Notes under the pieces: model-generated | Seen by the model: the letters and a program-made list of their open reading frames with translations, nothing else | Database searches by the model: none | What the model was told of the DNA's origin: nothing | Source: Takifugu bimaculatus | Lineage: Eukaryota > Chordata > Actinopteri > Tetraodontiformes > Tetraodontidae | Length of the DNA stretch: 64,000 nucleotides | Assembly: GCA_004026145.2 (NCBI GenBank) | Contig: SWLE01000375.1 | Span: 186,001 to 250,000, forward strand | Direction: 5' to 3' | Part shown: positions 11,385-21,294 of the stretch, one piece after another | How positions within the stretch are numbered: the first letter of the stretch is position 1 | Layout of the letters: each line of letters starts with the position of its first letter | Made by a program: the position numbers and the translations under genes

Positions 11385-12705
11385 TCGGTCCTGAGGCCCG
11401 TTCCCAGGATCTGGCTCGTCTCTCTGGGCTTGCTCGACGGCCGTCTCGATCGGCCAGGAGATGACCTATGACCCGGGCCGGGGGAACGATGGTGTCAGGG
11501 TCCCTGGGGGCGCTGGGGAATTCCTCCGGAAACTGGCGGGAGAGGGCATCAGCCCGGATATTCTTGGAACCTGGACGGAAAGTGAGGGTGAAATCAAACC
11601 GACTGAAGAAGAGAGCCCAGCGGCCCTGTCTGGGATTGAGTCTCTTGGCCGTTCTCACATAGGTCAAGTTCTTATGGTCCGACCACACAAGGAACGGGTG
11701 TCTTGCTCCCTCCAGCCAGTGTCTCCACTCCACCAAGGCTCCATAGACCGCCAGAAGTTCCCTGTTGCCCACATCGTAATTTCGTTCAGCCGGATCAAAA
11801 CGGCGGGAAAAGTAGGCACATGGGTGAATCTTCTGGTCTGCCTCGGACCGCTGGGAGAGGACTGCCCCGATGCCCGCGTCCGAAGCATCGACCTCGACGA
11901 TGAACTGCCGAGCGGGGTCTGGATGGGCGAGCACCGGAGCCGTCGTGAACCTGTCCTTGAGGGCCGAGAAGGCGGTCTCAGCCTCCGGTGTCCAGGTGAA
12001 AGGGCGCGAGGTGGAGGTGAGAGCGGAGAGGGGGGCAGCCACTTGGCTGAACCCTTTGATGAACCGCCGGATGAACCCGGTGAACCCAAGGAACCGGCGA
12101 AGCTGAGTGCGGTCGGTGGGGCGTGGCCACTCCACCACCGCCTGGATCTTGGCCGGATCTGCGCGCACCCGCCCCTCCTCCACGATGTAGCCGAGGTACC
12201 CCACTGAGGCGGAGTGGAAGACGCACTTCTCGGCTTTAATGAAGAGTCGGTTCTCCAAAAGCCGTTGGAGGACCAGGCGGACATGCTGGTGGTGCTCCTC
12301 CATGGTGCGGGAGAAGACCAAGATGTCGTCCAAGTAGACCACCACAAAGACGTTGATCATGTCTCGGAGCACATCGTTGACCAACTCCTGGAAGATGGCG
12401 GGGGCGTTCAAAACCAGGAAACGTGTACTCTCTATGTGATTACCCGAGAGTGTTAGGGTGAGTGGGATGGTGCGATGCGTGATGTTACCCAGAGAACGGC
12501 CATCGATCGCCTGGGGGGACAGGGAGCGATCGAGAGGAACCAGGGGAATGCCAGCTTGACGCGCGAGAGAAAAGTCCATCAGGGACTCATCAGCCCCAGA
12601 GTCAATGAGAACACTCACCGGAATAGACTCCTTATCCCAGGAGAGGGTTGCGGGGAAGAGGCGGTTGTGTTGCTCGGTGGGTTGGGGAATCACAGCTCGG
12701 CTCAC
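11385..12705 (-). pseudogene. Gypsy protease, truncated reverse transcriptase and RNase H
   Basis: On the minus strand the frame begins with an aspartic protease (VLIDSGADESLMD). It then jumps from the end of protease (TRFLVL) directly to the middle of reverse transcriptase (NAPAIFQ). The N-terminal half of the RT domain is missing without loss of frame, probably through a deletion at the short LN/TN match. The catalytic YLDD box, the thumb region and RNase H (VDASDAGIGAVLSQ) follow. The frame drifts out near 11390. Reverse transcription from this copy should be impossible. Confidence 0.88.
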
Positions 12706-13698
12706 CAGTACTCCCTACTGGTGAGCAGGCCCTTTTGGTCGGACGGGGCAGGCTTGGAAGAAGTGGCCGTTGTTTCCGCAGTACAGGCACAACTGGTCTC
12801 GGAGTCTTTGCTCCCGCTCCTGCCGTGAGAGACGGGACCGGCCGATCTGCATGGGTTCCTCTCCGGCTCTGGGGGAGGAGTGAGCTGGGGATTGCCAGGG
12901 GATGTGAGGAGGCGGGGCGGCAGTGCTGGTAGGGGAGAAGTCAGGGGCAGAGGAAGTGCGGTGGGAGAGTTGGCGGGTAGAACCGCCCGCACGTTGGGCG
13001 CGCTCCTGGCGGCGCTCCCGTAGTCGTTCATCCATCTGGAGCGAGAGGGTGATCAGCTCGTTGAGTGACGAGGGGCGGTCCCTCACAATCAGGTCCTTGA
13101 TTGCCTCACTCAGGCCCCATCAATAGGCGCTACGGAGCGCGGTCTCGCCCCAGCGGCTCTCTGCAGCCAGGATGCGGAACTCAAGGGTGTACTCCGCAAC
13201 TGACCGTGACCCCTGCTGGAGAGCGAGCAGACGACTCGCGGCGTCTTCACCGTAGGTGGGGTGCTCGAACACCGCCTTGAACTCCCGTCGAAAGGCGCTG
13301 TAGTCTGAGGAGAGGCGGGGGTCCAGGTCGACGGCAGCTATGGCCCAGCTCAATGCCTTGTCGGCCAGGAGGGAGGTTATAAATCCAACCTTGGCCTCGT
13401 CGGAAACAAATCTGGAGGGCTGATGGCGGAAGAGCAGCTCACATTGGTGGAGGAACCCCTTGCCCAGGTCGAAATCCCCGCCGAACACACGGGGGCTGGC
13501 AAGGTTGGGCTCGGCTCGGGGAGAAAGCGGGAGAGATGGTTCTGATGGAGCAGCCCCACCGGGGTCGCTGCCTAGCTTCTGCCGAATGGCAGCCAAAACG
13601 GTTGCCATGGCGGACATCTGGTTGGAGAGGGCGGACAGGGTACTGGAGGTGGTCTGGGAGGAGCTCTGGAGCTCGGAAATCTCCCTTTGGATGGTGGG

Positions 13699-15363
13699 TG
13701 TTACGACCGTACCTTGTTAGTAACCCGAAAGGTAAAGGGACGCACATAAAACACACCACAGAGCGGGTAGACTTTCTAGGTGAACTTTATGAGGTAGGGT
13801 CCCACAACAATATAATACACCAACAGAAACACATCCCATCTGGCAGAGAACAAAACAAGTATAACAGAAAGGGCGGCCTCCTCTACCAGCCCAAAGAGGG
13901 ACCGTCGGATAGGGAGCCGACCCTCTAACCCTAACACAAAACCACCAAACCCTAACTCCAAACAAAGCCGAGGAAGCTCTGCCAGCGGGCGTGAGGGGAT
14001 CCACGGATCAGCAGTCAGGCAGGTAAACTCAGGAGCAGCAGTGGCAGGAAGGCAAGAGAGCCTGAGCACGCCGCATCTGTGGCCTTAAGTAGGACAATGG
14101 CCAATTAGCCTCACCAGGAACACCTGGTCACAGGGAGAAAAGAAAACAGTTATTGCCTGGGTCATCCCCTAGGGCAGGGGTGGGGAACCCCCGGCCTCCG
14201 GGCCGTATACGGCCTACGAGACCATTTCTACCGGCCCGCAACGCAATAAGATTTTTATATTTTATATGTGCACTTATACAGTGGGACCGTTCGCTGAACT
14301 CCGCGAGCTGCGAGTAGCAGCGGTAGCGTATTTTTGCCTTTCGTGTCCTGAAATTTCTTTCGTAACAAGAGGAAATATTTTCCCGTTTTCTGAGATAAAA
14401 CAGACGGTTATGTTATGTCCGAGTCAAGGTCAGGGTCAGTGAACACAGCATGTGATGTACGTAGTGGGCTGGACTGATTGACACGGACGAAAAATGCGTA
14501 GCGAAACACGCTGAACTCGACGAGTTGAAAGGACAGATGCGTTTGGATAAAATTAACGCTCTTCGTCGGAGTTTGGAGGCTCAACAAGCAGCTTTCACAC
14601 GACCATGTACCGACAGAGAGAATATTACGCGTGCAAGTTTTGTGATGAGTGAATTAATAGCCACGAAGCTGAAACCTCACGTGAACGTGCCTCGTAGCCG
14701 CCGCTGAGGCGCTCGCGCCGGACAACGTAAAATTGTTTCAAAGTGTGAATTTTTTTTCGTGAATAACTACTTAACTAAGACATATATTGTTATGATTCCA
14801 GTGGCTAACGGTATGTTTTTATGGTCAAGGAATCTAAATATGTAGTCAACATATATGTGGGACTAATATTTATGGTGGAAATCACAATATGCCAGGAATT
14901 GTTGCGCTTGGCAGAGGTCTGCGCTCTCCGAGTGCTTTCTAGTTGTTATTATTATTGTCTTTATCTTTCTTTCTTTTAATTTATTTTCTTGATTATCTTG
15001 TTGTATTGCAGTTTTTGTGAGTAGAGGCCTAGAACAGGCCCTTACTGGTCTCTTGCCTCAACTCCGCACCTCTTTTTTTATTGTTTTGTATGATCATGAA
15101 AACGTATTTTACTTGTTTGTCATTTTATTCTAATTTTTTTGGTGATTTTATATGCATGTGTGTTAAATAAATAATTCAAACTCAAATGCAGCAATCATGA
15201 GACTTAGTAACACAGTGGTTATAGACTTTTTTTTTGTCTTTTTTTTGCATCCCTAGCTATGTGTTCGTAATAGTATGGCCCTCGGAGGACTTTATAAAAA
15301 TTGAAATGGCCCTCGATATGAAAAAGGTTCCCCACCCCTGCCCTAGGGGGAGACAACGTAACA
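13699..15363. mobile_element. Solo LTR nested in Gypsy gag
   Basis: Boundaries are TGTTACG...CGTAACA with a perfect 5-bp duplication GTGGG at 13694-13698 and 15364-15368, where the gag reading frame is rejoined. Without the hAT nested in it the LTR is about 490 bp. No internal coding region remains, as expected of an LTR-LTR recombination product. Confidence 0.85.
14175..15340 (+). mobile_element. hAT (Charlie-like) element nested in the solo LTR
   Basis: Terminal inverted repeats begin CAGGGGTGGGGAAC and end GTTCCCCACCCCTG. The 8-bp duplication CCCTAGGG is perfect at 14167-14174 and 15341-15348, diagnostic of hAT. A remnant frame at 14525-14707 (LRRSLEAQQAAF, then ELIATKLKP) resembles the region upstream of the catalytic core in Charlie-type transposases. 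The rest is non-coding, so it is non-autonomous. A much shorter derivative of the same family lies inside hAT2 at 32613-32672 and 57845-57905. Confidence 0.88.
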
Positions 15364-15516
15364 GTGGGGAAGGCCTTGGTTAGCTCCGACTGAAGGGAGG
15401 AGAGCTGGGCAGAGTGGGCCTCCACTCTTCTTTCGAGGGGGGAGGGTAACGTGGGGGTCCTAGGGCCGCCCGGCTCCCCCGGGGTTCCACCTTGACTCAT
15501 CTTGGCTTGATTTTTC

Positions 15517-16041
15517 TGTTGCGCTCGAGAGGACTGGCGGTCAAGTGTGGCGGAACCCCAAAGAAGGCAGACAAACACGGGAATTAAAAGTAAACTCAGA
15601 AGGTTTAATGAAGCAAAAAACCAGGAGGGAAGAAACTAAATGAGAGAGGCCGAGACAAACTATAGGTGTGTGATGCGGCAGACGAACCAAGTTCGAGATC
15701 CAGGGGCGAGAGTCCGTGGGGGAGTCCAAGTGTCCAGAGGACAGGAGAAATCCGTCCGAGGAAGGGGAAGAGGAAGAGGTCAGAGGAAGAGGGGCTAGGA
15801 AGGTTGCAGAGGAGTCGCTGGAAGACGCAGGGAGTCGCTGGGGAGCCTGGAGAGATGCTGGGTCCACGGGAAGTGTTGCCAAAAACATCAGTAAGATCAA
15901 GCACTGGCCTGAGTGCATAGGGGCCTTTTATGGGTGCAGAGTCGTTTGGGCGGATTGGGTGCAGCTGAAGGAGAGGGCCCAGGTGGTGGTGGTTGAGCTG
16001 ATTGCCCAGGAGGAGGTGGGGCCAGAGTAGGAGTCACAACA
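15517..16041 (-). repeat. 5' LTR of the Gypsy element
   Basis: 525 bp, nearly identical to the 3' LTR. Minus-strand sequence just inside it (15516 downward) reaches the gag ATG after about 17 bases. No clear tRNA primer-binding site was recognised there. Confidence 0.92.
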
Positions 16042-16091
16042 CTAACGCTTGATTCTAAGTTACTTTAACTCCATTGGAACTTCTCTTGTAG

Positions 16092-16153
16092 CCTTTGTGC
16101 AGACGTTGAAATTTGCTACCAGTGGGGAAAATGCACTTGATCAGTTTGCGATG
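16092..16153 (+). pseudogene. Gene B exon 2, first 62 bases, cut by a LINE
   Basis: After a pyrimidine-rich stretch and an AG at 16090-16091, phase-1 translation gives A-FVQTLKFATSGENALDQFAMG. This resembles the first strand of alpha-1 in the neighbouring genes (SLEFLSTG) but is clearly divergent. It ends where the LINE begins (GGTTGAGAGTTTCCGC). Position and phase fit exon 2 of gene B, whose exon 1 is at 8828. This is inference from a short match. Confidence 0.5.
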
Positions 16154-17255
16154 GGTTGAGAGTTTCCGCTTCCTTGGTATCTACTTTGACCAGAGGCTGA
16201 GCTGGAAGGATCATATCAGGCAGGTAGTAAGTTTATCAAAGACAAGCATGAGAAGAAAGATTCTGGTATTAAAAGCCAGTTCTATTCTAAGGTGGACAGC
16301 AGATCTAAGGAGTAGCTTCAGGTCTATACTGATGGCTCAAAGGACACACAAACAGATGCAACTGCGTCTGCACCTTCTAGAAACTTTGAGTATAGCAAAA
16401 GAACATCAGATTACATTAGTGTATTTGCTACTGAATTTGTTGCAATTCATGTGGCAGTTCAGTGGGTTTATCAGAACAACATCCAGAAGGCAGTAACTTG
16501 TAGTGATTCAGTATCAGCATTAACAAGCATCAAAACAGGAGCATCAAAAGCTCATCAAAATTTAGTAATCAATATAATCAGAGAGTGGAGGAAATGTGCA
16601 GGGAAGGGGCTTTGTGTTGTGTTTCTGTGGACCCCAGCTCACATGGGGATCTTGAGGAATGAAAGGGCAGAGAGGTTGGCAAAGGAAGCAGAGAAGAGGA
16701 GCAGTGTTGACAGAGAAATTAATGATCAAAGTCAGAAGGCAATAGTGTTGTGTGGGTAAAAGCAAATGAGCAGTGGCAACAGAGTGGGGAAACAGAGGTC
16801 AAGGGGAGGCATCTTCTTTCCAATACAAAGGAGGGACAATGCATCAAGGAGAAGGGAAAAGAGCAGGAAAGAGCAGGTTATAATAACAAGGTTAAGAATT
16901 AGGCAGAGCAACTTAGACAATATGCTATACATTGTGGAGAAGCATCCATCTATGTGAGCAGTGTCATGAACTGGAGACAACAGAACATGTGCTTTTAATA
17001 TGTAGGCATAATAGTGAGGAAAGGAAGATGATGATGGACGGACTGAGGAAACTGGGAATGGTGGATGTGGATGAGCTGGGTAGAGAGTTCAGGTGTGAGG
17101 ATAGAGCTTTATAAATTTCTTACGTACTGGTCTAGTAAAAAGGATGTAAGGATGGATACGCTAGATAGAGGACCAGAAGGTGACAGCTACAATATAGATG
17201 CCAACTGCCTTTAAAACCAAAAGAAATAGTGGAACAACAACAACAACAAGATGAA
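16154..17255 (+). mobile_element. Jockey/I-like LINE, copy 2, with RNase H domain
   Basis: It starts in the late reverse-transcriptase block (ending SWKDHIRQVVS near 16230). Unlike the other two copies it keeps an RNase H region: 'YTDGSKD' near 16330 (shifted frame), 'VTCSDSVSALTSIKTGAS' near 16500, then 'LWTPAHMGILRNERAERLAK' near 16625-16685. The C-terminal zinc-knuckle motif follows at about 16950. Frameshifts occur between these blocks. The RNase H domain supports an I/Jockey-type classification. Confidence 0.82.
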
Positions 17256-17284
17256 GCTCGGTAGATTTGTCTGGTTCCGATCAG

Positions 17285-17880
17285 GACAAAAATTAATGAT
17301 GGGCAAATTAAGCTTTTGTGAATTCCCGAACCACTTGTAATGATTACTCATGTTTACCTGAAGTTGCAGTTCTAGCGCCCTCTCCTGGCGACCCGCGAGC
17401 CCTGCACTGCAGGGTTGGAGCCGCTATTGGTGACCGGGAGGCGGACACGTGAGCTTTGTTTTGTTAAGGAGAAAATGCTGGTAAAATATGCCATAGCTTG
17501 GGTATTCTTGTATAATTGTGGACTCGAGGTTTTTATTGAGGTACGTTATTTTTTCCACAGTATTGGGATTTAACCAGTTTCTTTTTTGCTCACAATTTCT
17601 CCACATTTGGAGAATATTCTTCTGCAGGGTACAGTAGATGCTGGCATGCATAGAAATCTTTTGGCCCGCTTGAAAAGGTTGGTGTAACGATGTCTGTGAT
17701 TTAGCCAGTAGGCGAGTGGGTCCTCTGACCTGGCCAGAGGTGGGCTGCTCATGCACCGCTGCCCATCTACCGTCGCATCTGCCATAGCATTCCCAGCCCT
17801 TCGTGCATCTGAGGCATCTCGGTCCAGCGTTCCCCAAAGGTTAATATCTGGAACACACCGGGCACCGGACCTGTCCAAAA
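17285..17880 (-). mobile_element. hAT3 transposon fragment, copy 2
   Basis: Nearly identical to 2345-2940. The hATC block lies on the minus strand at 17570-17878. It follows the LINE exactly as at the start of the window and precedes the gene C promoter, as it precedes that of gene A. Confidence 0.8.
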
Positions 17881-18059
17881 AGTAATTTACAAATAGACAA
17901 ACAGCGATTCATTTGGATGGAAGATACACCATAGCTATAGTAAGTTACTGTTGGATATGAAACTTTGCTTTTGTGCATTACACCTACAGTACACCTACTA
18001 CGTACTACAACTACACACAAACTGTTAATTTTTTAAATGCGGTTATCAGGAGTTTATGT

Positions 18060-18360
18060 GCTTAAATCTCAACCTGTCCGAATCTTGACGAGGCGGTGTC
18101 AGTGAATCACGTGTTTGGACCCTGACGTCACCTCGATGACGGGTATTTCCTGGTGCTGAACGAAGGCTCCGCCCACAAGGCGTGGTCCAGCTCTTATTGA
18201 GCTGCGACTGTGGCGCGAATTTAAATACCCCCGCGACACTCGTCTAGTTTGAGACGCGCTTTTAAGAGAATCGGTCTTTATCACAAAGAACCCTCGTCAT
18301 GGTTCTTCCAGACTGTTTCAGATGAGGACAACAAGTGTTTAGCGACCTTCATTTAGGAAG
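18060..18360 (+). promoter_or_regulatory. Putative promoter of gene C (type 1)
   Basis: E-box CACGTG at 18108-18113, a full palindromic CRE TGACGTCA at 18123-18130 and GC box GGCTCCGCCCAC at 18165-18176. The inverted CCAAT box is degraded here (ATTGA). Otherwise it aligns with the gene A promoter. Confidence 0.5.
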
Positions 18361-20134
18361 ATGAACATTTGTCTTCTGTTTTGGATCCTGCTCCCAGCAG
18401 CAGAATGCGGTAAGTTGAGGAAACTTTCTTTACACACACGTTCTGAGCGCTGTGTTGCGCTTTTCTCAGGTAGAAATAGACAAACAATCAATCAGCTCTC
18501 TGTGTAGATGCTCTTCTCCCACATTTGGTCTTGTTCCTCTCAGATGCCCCCAAAGACTCACAATCTCACATGACTCCTTTAGGCAGCCAACACCTTTTAG
18601 AGCAACATGCTAATCAAAGAACACACAATGATTCTGATTAAAACAACTCTCCCCAAACTATTGCATGAATTTATAATATTCAAAATGACGTGATTGTTTG
18701 AACACCTCAACTGGTCGGTGATACTGCCATCGACTTTTCAAGAACATTCAAAAACGCCCTTTGTTTTTGTTTAGCTCTGCAATAAAAACATCAATAGCGA
18801 ATAATGCTCCAGGAAGCTGGTGAAATACTTGAAGATATTTGGGCAGTGACACTATTCTAAACGAAAACATGGGCAACCGAACGTAGTGCGCATGCTTTCG
18901 ATTCCAGTGCGTGGTGCTGTTCCTGACTGAGCCGTTAGGGGGCGCAGCAGTACTGCACACTGAGACTTCCGGTTGATGCAACCTCTGCTGAAGTACCTCT
19001 GCCCTGTGTGTGTGTGTGTGTGTTTTAAAAGTTATTTAATATTTTAATATCAAAAGCATATGCATGAAAGTTGCAGGTAACTGTCCAAACACAGATGCAT
19101 TTTTTAGTTGTTGACTATCTGAGGATTTGCTTTGATTTTGATGCCTGCACACAGAGTACGAAGAGAGTGGAGATTAAACCTCTTTTCTTATTTGTGCCTG
19201 TTCAGGTACTGTAGTAAACCTTGTTTATATTCAGTTTATGAGGAATCTATTATGATATTTTGGGTTATTGTTGGGTCTTTTGACCTGTTTCTCATCCTGC
19301 TGCTCCATGTTTCCTTCACAGCTTGTGGAAAGAGGCTGTTTTTCATTCTGGTTGTTTGTTTTTAGTGGTGTTTTGTCCAGTTGAGTGTTTGTGAAGAGGG
19401 ATTATAGTAGGGGAACGAGGAAGCAGCCCTGAGGAGTTCTGGTGACCAGGATGAGAGGAGATGAAATGTGGGTTTTTATCCTGACATGTGGTGGTCTGGC
19501 TCAGAGAGGATCAATAATGATGATCAAAGAGATATTTTAGCTTTTTTTGATACCGTCCACCAATTTGAGCAGATACGACTCACAGCTTAAGGTTTAAAAT
19601 AATTAACCATAATATTAAACTGTCTACATCTTTCAATATTAATTTGACAAGACCTGAGATTGGGATCAATTTATAACATGATTATTTTTGTCAGAACCGC
19701 TGATCCCACTGTGAGGGTCCAGAGTTTTGACTCCATTTGTTTGTGTGTTTCAGGTTCCCATTCTCTTGAGTTCTTGTCTACAGGACGTGTTCAGCCTGGA
19801 TCTGGGCCCCATTTTGAACAAGTTACAGAGTTTGATGGAGTTGTGATCTCTCACTGTGACAGTGGGACACAACAAGAACACTTCAAACCCGTCCTGGAAT
19901 CCCACAACTTACCTGGGACCTGCAGACCAGCATGTTATGATGTTTTTGATGCTCTCATAGAGATTTCTAAATTCATAAATCACACACGGAGTAAGTTTGC
20001 AGTATATTTGCTTTATAACGTGTTTATTTTGTTGAAGATGAACTGAACATTTTACATAAAATAATCCTTGTAGATGTTCAACGGCGGCGTGGCTGCATCA
20101 CATCAGACGAGAGGCTTGAATCTGCTTTTGACAA
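18361..20134 (+). pseudogene. Gene C: class I-like gene truncated inside exon 3
   Basis: Exon 1 (18361-18409, MNICLL-type signal peptide) and exon 2 (19754-19990, alpha-1-like, open, variant GTCRPACYD) are intact with good donors. Exon 3 starts at 20074 and follows the family for 61 bases, up to the codons for FDN. It then changes abruptly at about 20134 into sequence that matches the far-upstream region of gene I (47041 on). Alpha-3, transmembrane and tail exons are absent. The junction joins a type-1 gene to the 5' flank of a type-2 gene, so it is a rearrangement breakpoint rather than simple decay. No functional product is expected. Confidence 0.8.
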
Positions 20135-21294
20135 CGGGTTGAGTGATTTGCATCAGTATACTGAATTAGTCTAAAGTGTGTTCCTTTAAAAACACGTGCA
20201 ACAAAGATGAAAAAGAAAGACATAGGACAGAAATGATCTAGTCCGTTTATACAACTAATTTATTGGCCTATTAGAGCGCTGCCAGATTAATAAATTATTG
20301 TTCACCCAGGTAATAATGACTTTTATGGCTTTTCAAAAAAGCATCCACAGAAACTTCAGTGACGATATTTTCATGTCACCTTCGTATTATTATTGTCACA
20401 TTCTACTAAATTTGTTTGGTAACATGTGAAAACTCAAATACTTTCAAGATCTTAAATGATCCTAAAAGATCTTTAACATCTCAACATGTCTCTAAACTAC
20501 AGACATCACCTTTTTTAATACATTCAGTGAGAAGACATAAATGCATTGTTGTCAAACTTAGAAGAAGAATCAGTATCAGGGTTTCCTGCAGAATAGGATT
20601 TAGTAGTTCTATTTTCAGGACAATAACAACAAAAGCACCATTTAATGCTACTCATTAAAAACCAGTAGTAACAATTTCTCATGCAAAATCAAATCAAACA
20701 GTCACCTTCAGATGTTTTATGACATTCCAGACGCTATTCTGTAGGACCTCCAATATCTGTTTAGTAATAACTGCTATCTGCTCGTTGTGGAGGCTGATGA
20801 TGTCTGACCAAGATCTCCCCTGAGAAAACACAGACCAGCAGCTCAGCCTTCCAGAGAGAAGATGGAGCAGTTACAGAAGGAACAGGGGATGTTAAACTAG
20901 TACGGAATTAAAATGTCAATATAGAACATATTTCAACCAGTGAAGAGCAGGCAGCCAGGCTAAAGCAGCAAGAATGTAGCTCAGAGGAACAGAATTATAA
21001 CTTTGTTCAACGATGGAACATTTATCACTTCAATTAAGGCAAACGTCTCGTCTCGGTAAAATAAAAGTAAGGCGGGATCCAACTATTACACCCACTTCCG
21101 GTGTTTACTGCGTGATAAAAAATTCAGAAATTAACGATCGTACAGATAAAAAAAATCGTGACGGTGTTCTGAAGACGTTTGGTTCCCCAGCGCTGGAGAG
21201 ACAACTTCATCTTTTCTCCTCTTTTGGATGCACAACAACAACATCGACAGCAAATAATTATGGACTTTTATTTGGGAAACGCAACTGCAGGAAG
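20135..21294 (+). promoter_or_regulatory. Upstream region of gene D (type 2 promoter module)
   Basis: Matches 47041-48835 upstream of gene I, apart from a solo LTR in the latter. It shares nothing evident with the type-1 promoters. An ETS/GABP-like CACTTCCGGTG lies at 21093-21103. A frame in phase with the signal peptide is open from 21013 in D and also open in I. It could extend the protein by 94 residues, but the extension is not hydrophobic and the conserved signal peptide begins at 21295, so it is taken as 5' untranslated. Confidence 0.45.

Larger units (their letters stand above)
12715..15500 (-). pseudogene. Gypsy gag, interrupted by a solo LTR and a stop codon
   Basis: Gag starts on the minus strand at 15500 (MSQGGTPGEPGG). 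It runs to the solo-LTR insertion at 15363, resumes at 13698 and continues to 12715. A CCHC zinc knuckle (CLYCGNNGHFFQACP) lies near the C-terminus. An in-frame TGA at 13120-13122 lies between the capsid-like region and the nucleocapsid-like region, where the neighbouring codons read on smoothly on both sides. With the insertion this makes two independent lesions. Confidence 0.85.
9510..16041 (-). mobile_element. Ty3/Gypsy chromovirus (Sushi-type) with both LTRs, defective
   Basis: A complete LTR-flanked element on the minus strand. The 5-bp target duplication CTAAC is perfect at 9505-9509 and 16042-16046. The LTRs start TGTTG and end CAACA on both strands. A polypurine tract (G-rich on the minus strand, 10046-10058) abuts the 3' LTR. 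Gag, protease, reverse transcriptase, RNase H, integrase and a C-terminal chromodomain occur in order. The LTRs differ by a few substitutions and short indels, so the insertion is recent. It is disabled by a solo-LTR insertion in gag, an in-frame TGA in gag, a deletion in reverse transcriptase and a frameshift before integrase. It sits in intron 1 of gene B. Confidence 0.93.

Noticed and set aside
10095..13928. Several long + strand open frames opposite the Gypsy element
   Set aside because: They are antisense shadows of the GC-rich gag-pol coding strand.
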